Of a stretch of 50,501 nt of DNA, positions 37,338-45,446 are shown one piece after another; within the stretch, counting starts at the first letter, position 1, and every line of letters begins with the position of its first letter. A program made the position numbers and the translations under genes. The notes under the pieces are model-generated. The model saw only the letters and a list, made by a program, of their open reading frames with translations. It was not told the origin of the DNA and searched no databases. The DNA is from Phycisphaerae bacterium. GTDB lineage: Bacteria > Planctomycetota > Phycisphaerae > SM23-33. The DNA is taken from NCBI GenBank assembly GCA_003551645.1, contig PUND01000005.1:1-50501 (forward strand), given 5' to 3'.

Positions 37338-38994
37338 ACCGCAGGGCCTCCACCGGCTGCATCTTCGCCGCACGAATGGCCGGGATTATGGCTCCCAGCA
37401 GCCCCGCCACGATTGCGCCTGCGACGATAATCCCCGCCGCCTGCCAGTCCACCTGGTTGGGAATCCGCTCGAACATGAAGACGTCCCGCTCCCAGACGCG
37501 GAAGCCGAACGCATCGTCCACCCAGTCCTGGATGGGGTTGATATGTTTGACGAAGTAATATCCGCCGATGGTGCCGATTATCGAGCCGACAACGCCGACG
37601 GCCGCGCCGTAACCCAGGAAGATACCCGCGACACCGCCGTGCGAGGCCCCCAGCGCCTTGAGCAGTCCTATCTCGCGGGTCTTCTGCACCACGATGGAAT
37701 AGAAAATCACCAGTATCAGGAACACCATCGCGCTGGACATGATGGTGAACATTATCACCGTGAGCGTGCGCTGCTTTTCGATGGGAGCTATAACGTCCCG
37801 CTGCCTCTCCCTCCATGTCTGAACCGATACGCCGGGGCCGGTCGCACCTGGATTGCGATGCTCGAAGTCCGCAACGACTCCCCGGACCTTGTCACGGATG
37901 CCGCGCAGCTCCCGCTCGTCGGTCAGGCCGGGAGCAACCTTTACGTGTATCGCCGAGCACCGCGACGGCACGGCCACCTCTGTCGGGTCGTCGGCGGAAT
38001 ACTCCGCGGACATGTTGTTCAGCTCCTGCAGCGTCTCGAACGGCGCGTAAACGATATTCTTGTCCACGGACCAGACGTCGGTGGTGACGTCGTCGATAAC
38101 GGTGAACATCGCTCGGTTGGGCGCTATGTCGGCCATCGCCATACGCCGGCCCAGCGGGGCAAGCACCAGCTCGACCTCGTGGCCGGGCGAGACCATACGC
38201 ACAGTGCGACCGTCGGGCATGCGGAAGCTCAGCCCGGGTATGCCGAGTCCGAGGATCATGCGGTACTTCGGCGGGTGGATGCTGCGCTGAAGCAGTTCGT
38301 CGCGACGCTCGGCAAGCTCGACAATCTCCGGGTCGGTCGAGTCCGACGACGCCTGCTCAAGCTGTTGCTCGATCCGGCGCAGCTCCTCGCTGTATTCCAG
38401 TGCCCGCTCCAGCTTGAAGGCCGCGTCGGCCTGGAAGCCCAGCGCCGACCGAAGCCGGCGGACCATGTCGGCATCCTCTGGCGACTCCGGCATCCCGCCG
38501 CCGCCCGCCAGGCCGTCGATAATCGCCTGCGTCCTGTCGCTTTCCTTGTTCAGACGGGCCAGGACCTTCTCCACGGACGGATCCCAGGTCGGCTCCTCCA
38601 CCCCCTGCTGAACGAACAGACCCTCTTCGAAGTCACTTACAACCGCCCGCTCAGCCAGGCGAACGCCGGCCACCTGGACCGTCTGGCGATAGTCGGTTCC
38701 GGGAATCCTGATTATCCCGAAGGTGAGTATGAACGGGGTGGCGGCCTCGACTTCCGGGATCTCCTTCAGCTCGGCCGAAAGCTCATCGTACATCCCCAGC
38801 CCCGACAGCGTGGCCGACTCTATCACGACATCGCCGTGCAGACCCTTGGCGGCGCGCTCTATCTGCTCCAGAAAGCCGTTCATCACACTGACCACCAGCA
38901 GGAGCATGAACACGCACACCGCGACGCTGAGCACCGCGAAGTACGCCAGCACCTTGCTACGGAGATATCGGAGGCAGAGAAAAAGCTTATACAT
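37330..38994 (-). CDS. Lipoprotein-releasing ABC permease (LolC/LolE-like) with an enlarged periplasmic domain
   Basis: A 554-residue FtsX-type permease. TM1 is near residues 18-38 (AYFAVLSVAVCVFMLLLVVS), and three more helices follow residue 408, ending with the typical AAKMQPVEALRYE tail. Family members are about 400-415 residues. The excess of roughly 115 residues (about 130-245) lies in the periplasmic MacB_PCD region and includes a Glu/Arg-rich helical stretch (LERALEYSEELRRIEQQLEQ) that could form a coiled coil. It lies 48 bp after lysS and overlaps lolD. Confidence 0.92.
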
Positions 38995-39042
38995 TCGTAC
39001 CCACCAGCAGGTCGTCTCGGTCCCGGCCGCCCCGACCGGGCG

Positions 39043-40614
39043 CTATTGTGACTCCGGCCGCAGCAGCGGGAAAAGGATCACGTCCCGAATGCTCTTACTG
39101 TTCGTAAGCAGCATGATAACCCTATCGATGCCGATTCCCAAACCGCCCGCCGGCGGCATGCCGTGCAACAGGGCATTGAGGAAGTCCTCGTCCATAACCC
39201 GCATCGTCTCGCCGTCGGCCTCGCCGCGGAGCTGGCGGCGGAGGTTGGCTTCCTGGACCGCCGGGTCGTTAAGCTCGGTGTAGGCGTTGGCTATCTCCAT
39301 GCCCGCCATGTAAAGCTCGAACCGCAGGGCGATCCGCTCATCGTCGCCGCGACGCGTCAGCGGGCACAGGTCCGCGGGGTAGTCCAGCACGAACGTCGGC
39401 TGGATGAGCTTGTCTTCGACGGTCGCCTCGAATACATCATTTACGACCACGGCGTCGTCCTTGTTCGACTCGTCGATGCCCAGTTCGCGGGCCTTTTCGC
39501 GGGCGGCGTCGCCGTCGAACATCGAGACCCCCGCATGCTCGCGGAGCAGCTCGTCGTAGGTCGCACGGGCGAACGGGGCGGAGAAGTCCACCTGCTCGTC
39601 GCCGAAGGGCAGCACGGTTCGACCGGACTTGATCACCTTGTACGCTTTGTGGTCTGCATCAAAACCAGCTTGTCCGCCAGGCCACATAAGAATCGCACCA
39701 GGCTCACAACCGTGATCATACCAGCTTTGTATTCTGCGTACCAAGCCAGGTGCGGCGATATGGGCGGCGGCAGAGGAGATAAGCTCCTCGGTGATCTCCA
39801 TCATCACCTCGTAGTCCGCGTACGCCTGGTACAGTTCCAGCATGGTAAACTCGGGGTTGTGCTGCGTCGAAAGCCCCTCGTTGCGGAAGTTACGGTTTAT
39901 CTCAAAGACCTTTTCCATGCCGCCGACCAGCAGGCGCTTCAGGTACAGTTCCGGGCTGATGCGCAGGTACAGGTCGGCGTCTAGCGTGTTGTGGTGCGTC
40001 ACGAATGGCCTGGCCGCCGCGCCGCCGTAGATGGGCTGCATCATGGGCGTCTCGACCTCGACGAAGCCCCGGCCGCGGAGCTTGCCTCGGATGTGGTCGA
40101 TAATCTCGGTCCGCCGGTCGAAGACCTCCCGCGATTCGGGGTTGGTCATTAGGTCCAGGTACCGCCGGCGGTAGCGTGCCTCGACATCCTGAAGACCGTG
40201 AAACTTCTCCGGCGGCGGTGTCAGCGACTTGCACAGCAGCGTCAGCCGCTCGGCGAAGACGGTAATCTCACCGGTCCGCGTCCGCTGCAGCGGCCCGGCC
40301 GCCGCCACCAGGTCGCCCAGGTCCAGCAGCTTGGCCAGTTGCCACGACCGCTCGTCGAGTGCGTTCTTGCGCAGGCAAATCTGCATCTGCCCGCCCTGGT
40401 CGCGGATATGGGCGAAGATGAGCTTGCCCATATCGCGGATGAGCGTCAGCCGCCCGGCCACGTCGGCCGACTGGCCCTCACCGTCGTCGTCGAAACGGCC
40501 GAGGACGTCGGCGATCGGCTCGGCCGTGTCGTAGCGCGACCCGTACGGGTCCACGCCCAGCTCACGGACCTTCTGGAGCTTGTTTTTCCTGTCCGCCTGG
40601 ACCTTTTCCAGCAT
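39043..40614 (-). CDS. lysS: Lysyl-tRNA synthetase, class II, with an in-frame insertion
   Basis: The 523-residue enzyme attaches lysine to tRNA-Lys. The OB-fold anticodon-binding domain fills residues 50-150, and the class II catalytic core follows with motif 2 (FEINRNFRNEGLST, HNPEFTMLELYQAYADY) and motif 3 (GLGIGIDRVIMLLTNS). Between residues 289 and 331 there is an extra segment absent from E. coli LysS, which goes directly to the equivalent of TVLPFGDEQVDFSAPF. The catalytic motifs are intact, so the enzyme is probably functional. It is in the dnaX-ybaB-lysS-lol gene run on the minus strand. Confidence 0.95.
   Translation of the reverse strand: MLEKVQADRKNKLQKVRELGVDPYGSRYDTAEPIADVLGRFDDDGEGQSADVAGRLTLIRDMGKLIFAHIRDQGGQMQICLRKNALDERSWQLAKLLDLGDLVAAAGPLQRTRTGEITVFAERLTLLCKSLTPPPEKFHGLQDVEARYRRRYLDLMTNPESREVFDRRTEIIDHIRGKLRGRGFVEVETPMMQPIYGGAAARPFVTHHNTLDADLYLRISPELYLKRLLVGGMEKVFEINRNFRNEGLSTQHNPEFTMLELYQAYADYEVMMEITEELISSAAAHIAAPGLVRRIQSWYDHGCEPGAILMWPGGQAGFDADHKAYKVIKSGRTVLPFGDEQVDFSAPFARATYDELLREHAGVSMFDGDAAREKARELGIDESNKDDAVVVNDVFEATVEDKLIQPTFVLDYPADLCPLTRRGDDERIALRFELYMAGMEIANAYTELNDPAVQEANLRRQLRGEADGETMRVMDEDFLNALLHGMPPAGGLGIGIDRVIMLLTNSKSIRDVILFPLLRPESQ
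39622..39747 (-). other. A+T-richer in-frame insertion within lysS
   Basis: About 126 bp encode residues 290-331, including RRIQSWYDHGCEPGAILM and the Gly-rich phrase WPGGQAGFDA. The codons here (TTG GTA, AGA ATA CAA, CCT GGT) are unlike the G/C-ending codons of the rest of the gene. No stop interrupts it. Confidence 0.6.
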
Positions 40615-40794
40615 CTGTCACCTGTAAGCCAAAAAATCGAAACCTTCATGTTCCCCGCGGCCAGTCGGCAAGTCAAGCGATCGAGTGCACAGCGATAGAG
40701 GGCGGCTTCTAGGCCGATCTGGATCGTCGGAGATCCCGATAAACTACCTCGTTTACTGAAGCCCGTGTCCAGGCCACTGACCACCGACTACCAG

Positions 40795-41130
40795 CTACTG
40801 CATAAGCCCGTCCAGTCCGCCGGGCAGTTCCATGCCGCCGGTAAGCTCCTGCATCGCCTCGGCAGCGGCGTCGGCGGCCTGTTGCTGCGCGGCCGAAACG
40901 GCGGCCATTACAAGTTCCGCAAGCATCTCGGCATCCACGTTCTCGTCGGCCAGCAGCTCCGCCTCGATGCGCAGGTCGGTAAGCTGCATCTTGCCGTTAA
41001 CGGTGGCGCTGACCGCCCCGCCGCCGGCGCCGGCGGTGTATTCGCTTTCGGCGAGCTTCTGCCGCATCTCCGGCAGCTTGGTCTTCATCTCGCCGGCCAT
41101 CTTCATCAATCGTCCTATGTCGCCGAACAT
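40795..41130 (-). CDS. ybaB: YbaB/EbfC family nucleoid-associated protein
   Basis: A 111-residue DNA-binding protein of the EbfC family, with MFGDIGRLMKMAGEMKTKLP at the start, the central VSATVNGKMQLTDLRIEAEL strand region, and a long Ala/Gln-rich helix. ATG 41130 follows AGGAG by 6 nt; longer versions to 41184 are not conserved. It sits after dnaX, the usual position of ybaB; recR, which commonly follows, is missing and replaced by lysS. Confidence 0.95.
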   Translation of the reverse strand: MFGDIGRLMKMAGEMKTKLPEMRQKLAESEYTAGAGGGAVSATVNGKMQLTDLRIEAELLADENVDAEMLAELVMAAVSAAQQQAADAAAEAMQELTGGMELPGGLDGLMQ

Positions 41131-41213
41131 TTTGGCTCCTATACGTTTACGCAAACCAACCTGTGCCACGGCCGCCGATAGCAACCCGGCCGGGGCGGCC
41201 GGCTGTCCACTCG

Positions 41214-42913
41214 CTATTCCTCTTCCGGCTCATCGGTCTCGGCCGGCGCCGGAGTCGGCTCTTCAATTCGCATGTCGATCAGGTCGCCTCCGAACGCCTC
41301 CAGCACCTTCCGCACGTCCGGGTCGCCGTTTATCTGTTTTTTGTCCTCGGTGCTGATCTGCCGCCCGGCGGCCGGGGCCGACTCGCCGGCTGAACCGGTG
41401 GAGACATACCGGCAGCGGACGGTCCGGCCGGTAAGCTCACTGAACACCGAATCTATTCTACCGGCCAGCGCGCCCGAGCACTGCACGCGGTGCGGGTCGT
41501 CCGATTCATCGAAGCCCAGCGTGATCGAGTCGCCGTTGACGTTGACTACCTTCGCCCGCCGAAGGGCGCCGGCGAGCCGCGTCTGTCCCATCTCGGTCAG
41601 CCGTTCGAGCACAACCGCCCAGTTGTCCGACAGCCACTGCCGGTCCCAGCGAAGCTTCGGTTGCTCGGCCGATGTCAGAGCCGGGGTGGAGTGTTGTCTC
41701 AGCGGCGGCCTATCGGCCGCGAGGGTGCGGGCTTTTTTTTTTCGGCGGAACCCGCCGAAGCCGACGAACCGGAAAGCTCTTCCAGACGCCGGACGAGACT
41801 GTCGGCATCGACAAACTTCTCCGTCTCAGCCAGCCGCACCACTGCCGCCTCCACCAGCGCCCTGGCCACGCTCGAGCCGCGCAGCCGGCGCGAAACGGAC
41901 TGCGTCACCCCCACCGCCTGCACCAGGGCCGGAACGGTATATCGCTCGGCCAGCGAGGCAAGCTCATCGCGCAGGGCGTCGGGAAGCTCGATAAGCTCGC
42001 TGTCGGCGCCGCAGGTGGCCGAGAGCATCATGTTCCGGAAGCAGTCGCACAGAGCCGTCGCCGACGACTCCAGCGTCACACCGTCGGCAAGTATGCCGTC
42101 CAGCTCCGTAAGCGCCGCGGCGGTCTGACCCGAGGCAATCGCCCCGACCAGCTTGAGCATCCGCTCATCCGGGGGCGTTCCCAGAAGCGAGACCACTTCG
42201 GCGTCGCTGACCGGGCCTTCGGCCGCCGAGAGCAACTGATCCAGCAAGCTCAGCCCGTCGCGCATCGAACCGGATGCCGCCCGGGCCACGCGAAACAGCG
42301 CATCGTCGGCGATCTCCACCGATTCGGCCTCGCAGATCGATTTCAGGTGATCGCGTATGAGCGACGTCGGGATATCGCGGAAGTCGAACCGCTGACAACG
42401 CGACAGGATTGTCGCCGGCACGCGGTCCGGGTCGGTCGTTGCGAAGATGAACTTCACATGCTCGGGCGGCTCCTCCAGCGTCTTCAGAAGGGCGTTGAAG
42501 GCCTCCATGGTGAGCATGTGGACTTCGTCGATATAGTAGATTTTGTACCGCGACCGGGCCGGGCGGTACACTGCGTTGGCCCTAAGCTCGCGTATCTGGT
42601 CTATCCCGCGGTTGCTCGCGCCGTCGATCTCCACCACATCCACATCGTCGCCCCGACCGATCGCCTTACATACCTCGCATTCGTTGCAGGGCTTGGGCGT
42701 TGGTTCATCGGCGGACAGGCAGTTCAGCGCCTTGGCGAGTATCCGCGCCATCGTGGTCTTGCCGACGCCGCGCGTACCGGTGAAGAGGTAGGCGTGGGCC
42801 ACGCGTCCGGTCTTGACGGCGTTGACCAGCGTGCGGGCGATCGGCTCCTGGCCGACTACCTCCTCGAAGCCGGTGCTGCGGTATTTGCGGGCAAGTACGA
42901 GATAACCAGCCAT
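41214..42913 (-). CDS. dnaX: DNA polymerase III subunit tau (dnaX, predicted -1 frameshift product)
   Basis: The clamp-loader ATPase. Zero-frame codons from ATG 42913 encode the AAA+ core (Walker A GTRGVGKTT; zinc site CNECEVC; sensor-like DEVHMLTMEAFN). At a run of ten A residues (sense strand; plus 41733-41742, codons 391-394, Glu-Lys-Lys-Lys) a -1 shift gives an open frame without a stop from the run through to 41214, encoding the C-terminal domain (WDRQWLSDNWAVVLERLTEM, then VNVNGDSITLGF). In bacterial DnaX, tau carries this domain, which binds the polymerase core and DnaB. The frame arithmetic closes exactly: 1700 nt plus one re-read base gives 567 codons. The shift itself is inferred. 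Confidence 0.85.
41699..42913 (-). CDS. dnaX: DNA polymerase III subunit gamma (zero-frame dnaX product)
   Basis: Without a frameshift the dnaX frame ends at TGA 41699-41701, 11 codons after the A run, giving a 404-residue gamma-like protein ending PAPSRPIGRR. It contains all three clamp-loader domains (I-III) but lacks the tau tail. ATG 42913 begins MAGYLVLARKYRSTGFEEVV, the conserved start. The SRP RNA gene lies upstream and ybaB downstream. Confidence 0.93.
   Translation of the reverse strand: MAGYLVLARKYRSTGFEEVVGQEPIARTLVNAVKTGRVAHAYLFTGTRGVGKTTMARILAKALNCLSADEPTPKPCNECEVCKAIGRGDDVDVVEIDGASNRGIDQIRELRANAVYRPARSRYKIYYIDEVHMLTMEAFNALLKTLEEPPEHVKFIFATTDPDRVPATILSRCQRFDFRDIPTSLIRDHLKSICEAESVEIADDALFRVARAASGSMRDGLSLLDQLLSAAEGPVSDAEVVSLLGTPPDERMLKLVGAIASGQTAAALTELDGILADGVTLESSATALCDCFRNMMLSATCGADSELIELPDALRDELASLAERYTVPALVQAVGVTQSVSRRLRGSSVARALVEAAVVRLAETEKFVDADSLVRRLEELSGSSASAGSAEKKKPAPSRPIGRR
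41705..41759 (-). promoter_or_regulatory. Predicted dnaX slippage/frameshift signal
   Basis: In the mRNA a hairpin TTCGGCGG, GTT, CCGCCGAA (41741-41759) overlaps the start of the A10 tract. The tract contains A AAA AAG in the same phase as the E. coli dnaX site. After 11 nt a second perfect hairpin follows (GCGGCC, GATA, GGCCGC; 41705-41720). Slippery run, spacer and stem-loop resemble known programmed frameshift sites, and A10 also favours RNA polymerase slippage. Confidence 0.65.
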
Positions 42914-43020
42914 CGGTGCTCCTGTCTCTAAACCGGCGGGTTCGACGCTTCGTCATTGAACATCAAGCCCGTCGGTGAATCAATCCGCAATTCCGTCCCG
43001 GTGGGTGGGACGCTAACAAT

Positions 43021-43334
43021 AGCAGGGATGCACAGGATGCACGGGATGGGGGTTGAGAAAAAACAGCGGCCGGTGCCCCGACTGGCCGAGGTTGCGGGTT
43101 TCGAGCTTCGTTCTTCGGGTGTGTTTCGGATTTCGAGTTTCGTGTTTCGGATTTGCCGTAGCGGGCACCTGTGCCGCTGTGCCTGAGAGAAAGCAGGGAT
43201 GCAGGGGATGCGCGGGATGGGGGTTAAGAAAAGGCAGGGCCCGGTGTCCTGGCGCGTCGTTGTTTCGAGTTTCGTGCTTCGGATTTGTTTCGGATTTCGT
43301 GCTTCGTTTTTCGGATTTGTTTCGGATTTGCCGT
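43021..43334. repeat. Two imperfect tandem copies of a dispersed repeat
   Basis: Copy 1 (about 43021-43159) and copy 2 (43192-43334) share AGCAGGGATGCA, GCGGGATGGGGGTT and TTTCGGATTTGCCGT phrases about 171-175 bp apart, with small insertions and deletions. Short TTTCGGATT and GTTTCGAG units recur within them. They lie between the SRP RNA and dnaX. Reading frames through them are repeat artefacts. Together with the stretch 42914-43020 this makes up the SRP RNA-dnaX gap; I see no gene. Confidence 0.8.
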
Positions 43335-43344
43335 CTGGGCGCAT

Positions 43345-43350
43345 AAAAAA
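43345..43350 (-). terminator. T tract at the 3' end of SRP RNA
   Basis: Six T residues on the minus strand follow directly after GCGCACGGC, the 3' strand of the closing helix of the SRP RNA. Confidence 0.55.
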
Positions 43351-43633
43351 GCCGTGCGCTTCGCGTCGAGCTCCGGCACCAGGGCCTGTATCACAGGACG
43401 GCTCCGGCCAGGTAGCCCTCCGGCACACGCCGGGACACGCTTATGGCTGCTTCCTTCCGGACCTGACCAGGTTCACGGCCCAACGTTGCAGAGGACCCAG
43501 CCATCAACGCCGTCTGCGATACGGGTTGTCCTGCCGCCGGGCACCCTCGACGAAGCATTCAGCCCCGCTGTAGCGGTTTGCGGGTCATCCCCGAAGGGAG
43601 TCAGGGCACCGCTAGCGCCCCGCCTAGCACGGC
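43351..43633 (-). ncRNA. ffs: Signal recognition particle RNA, long (Alu-domain) form
   Basis: On the minus strand the universal SRP core appears as TCAGGTCCGGAAGGAAGCAG (43450-43469), with the GGTCAGG/GGAAGCAG internal loops that bind Ffh. The RNA is about 283 nt. Its 5' end GCCGTGC (43627-43633) pairs with the 3' end GCACGGC (43351-43357), and the 5' part GTGCTAGGCGGGG, then AGCGGTGCCCTG, closely resembles the Bacillus scRNA Alu domain. It therefore has the long Bacillus/archaeal-type layout rather than the 114-nt E. coli 4.5S form. A promoter at 43642-43671 and a T tract bound it. Lying upstream of dnaX is a usual position. Confidence 0.92.
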
Positions 43634-43641
43634 AAGTAGTC

Positions 43642-43671
43642 ATCATACGCGACAAACGGTCCGGCAAGCAA
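43642..43671 (-). promoter_or_regulatory. Promoter of the SRP RNA
   Basis: On the minus strand TTGCTT (43666-43671), an 18-bp spacer and TATGAT (43642-43647) place the start near 43634-43635, matching the inferred 5' end of the RNA. Confidence 0.75.
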
Positions 43672-43893
43672 GAAGCTGGCCACTGAGACGCCGAGAATGC
43701 AGAGGATGGAAACTAATGCCGCCGGGTTCCATGCCTCATTGCGCCGCTGCGCTGAGTTGAATGGCGAAGCCGTAAGCTCGTCCGGCGGACCGTTGCATGT
43801 TCCGGTGTGCGGTGCTATGCGGTATAACATGAACGGCCTCCGGCGAGCGGACGCTCGGTGTGCCGAAGGAAGTCAGCAGCGGGAGACAGCAAC

Positions 43894-44895
43894 ATGGTTG
43901 TGGTGATGAAATCGGGCGCAAGTGACCAGCAGGTACAAGCGGTCATCGACCGCATCAGGGACTGCGGCATGGAGGCGCACGTCAGCAAAGGAACCGAGCG
44001 GACCATCATCGGTCTGGTCGGCGACGAGCGCCAGGTGGACTTCGATTCCATAGCGGCCCTGGCAGGCGTCGAGCAGGCCATGCCCATCCTCCGGCCCTAT
44101 AAGTACGTCAGTCGTAACGTCCATCCCGAGACCGTGACCATCCAGGTCGGCGACGTCAGTGTGGGCAAGGAGCTGGTGTTCATGGCCGGGCCATGCTCGG
44201 TCGAGGACGAGGACACCACACTCCGTATCGCCGAGGCGATCCGCAAGGCCGGCGCACAGGTTTTCCGCGGCGGCGCGTACAAGCCGCGCACCTCGCCGTG
44301 GTCGTTCCAGGGACTGCGCGAGGAGGGGCTGAGGATACTCTCAAAGGTCCGCGACGAAACCGGCATGCCGATAGTGACCGAGATCATGGACGCGGCCGAT
44401 ATCCAGATCGTCGGCGAACACGCGGACGTGTACCAGGTCGGCATGCGCAATATGCGCAACTACACGCTTCTCAATGAGCTGGGCAACACGAGCAAACCGG
44501 TGCTGCTCAAACGCGGCGATTCGGCGACTCTGGAGGAGTGGCTCGCGGCGGCCGACTACATCTTCCGCAACGGCAACCACGGAGTGATCCTCTGCGAACG
44601 GGGAATCCGCACGTTCGAGAACTACACGCGTAACACGCTGGACCTAAGCGCCATACCGGCGGCCAGGTCCGAGGCCTGCCTGCCGGTGCTCGCCGACCCC
44701 AGCCACGGGACCGGACGGGCCGATCTGGTCGAGCCGATGAGCAAGGCCGCCGTCGCCGCCGGCGCCGACGGGCTTATGCTGGAGGTCCACACCGAGCCGC
44801 AGCGCGCCTGGTCCGACGGCCGACAGACCGTCACGCCCGAAGCGCTGAGGAACATCATCGACGCCTGCCGACGGATTCGGGATATCCAGGCGTAA
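43894..44895 (+). CDS. 3-deoxy-7-phosphoheptulonate (DAHP) synthase, type I-beta
   Basis: This enzyme joins phosphoenolpyruvate and erythrose 4-phosphate at the head of the shikimate pathway. The 333-residue protein has an N-terminal ferredoxin-like regulatory domain (MVVVMKSGASDQQVQAVIDR) followed by the TIM-barrel catalytic domain: MAGPCSVE, FRGGAYKPRTSPWSFQG, KPVLLKRGD and ADPSHGTGR. This AroF/AroA-fused architecture is typical of Bacillus- and Thermotoga-like enzymes. ATG 43894 follows GGGAG by 8 nt. No other aromatic pathway gene is in the window. Confidence 0.95.
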   Translation: MVVVMKSGASDQQVQAVIDRIRDCGMEAHVSKGTERTIIGLVGDERQVDFDSIAALAGVEQAMPILRPYKYVSRNVHPETVTIQVGDVSVGKELVFMAGPCSVEDEDTTLRIAEAIRKAGAQVFRGGAYKPRTSPWSFQGLREEGLRILSKVRDETGMPIVTEIMDAADIQIVGEHADVYQVGMRNMRNYTLLNELGNTSKPVLLKRGDSATLEEWLAAADYIFRNGNHGVILCERGIRTFENYTRNTLDLSAIPAARSEACLPVLADPSHGTGRADLVEPMSKAAVAAGADGLMLEVHTEPQRAWSDGRQTVTPEALRNIIDACRRIRDIQA

Positions 44896-45011
44896 CGGCC
44901 GGTCCGGAATCGCAACGGCCTCCAGGGCGGCTTCAATTCGCTTGAAGACAGCCCATGCGGAGATAGAATCGCCCCCGTCGCAGGCCCGCGGGCAACGGAG
45001 TTCATAAGGCA

Positions 45012-45446
45012 ATGTCGATAAAGCCCATAACACCCGAAGCTTTCGAGCCGTATGGATGGGTCATCGCCCACGACCCGGCCGGCGAGCGGTTCCAGGTCGT
45101 CTGCGGCGACCCCGACCCCGACGGCGGCTGGCAGATTGCCGTCAACCGCGAGTCCCGCACGGCCGTGGAGGAGCTTGCACGACACCCCAACACCATGGAG
45201 TCCTTCGAGCCGCTGGAAGGGCTAGCGTGTCTTATAGTCGCCCGGCCCGACACGCCGGAGGTACAGGAAGTCTTCCTGCTAGACCGGCCGGTCTGCCTGA
45301 AGAAGGGCGTCTGGCATGCGACCGTATGTATCGCGTCGCTGGCGCTGATAAAGATCACCGAGAACGGCCGGGTCGAGTCGGAATTCCACAAGCTGCCGGC
45401 GCCGCTGGAGATATTCCCGGCCGCCGGCCTGGAAGGTGACGGCTGA
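45012..45446 (+). CDS. Ureidoglycolate lyase (AllA)-like cupin protein
   Basis: A 144-residue protein. The first block (ITPEAFEPYGWVI) and the later HPNTMESFEPLEG and KKGVWHATV phrases match the AllA/ureidoglycolate hydrolase family, a cupin-fold group. In pathways with allantoin, AllA splits ureidoglycolate to glyoxylate and urea, but no allantoin genes are nearby, so the substrate may differ. ATG 45012 has no strong ribosome binding site. Its stop overlaps the start of the glycosyltransferase by one base (TGATG), showing coupling; the functional link is not clear. Confidence 0.8.
   Translation: MSIKPITPEAFEPYGWVIAHDPAGERFQVVCGDPDPDGGWQIAVNRESRTAVEELARHPNTMESFEPLEGLACLIVARPDTPEVQEVFLLDRPVCLKKGVWHATVCIASLALIKITENGRVESEFHKLPAPLEIFPAAGLEGDG

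Noticed and set aside
42956-43428. Overlapping open frames on both strands in the SRP RNA-dnaX gap
   Set aside because: They run through the tandem repeats and the SRP RNA and are repeat artefacts, for example SSFVLRISD-like phrases.
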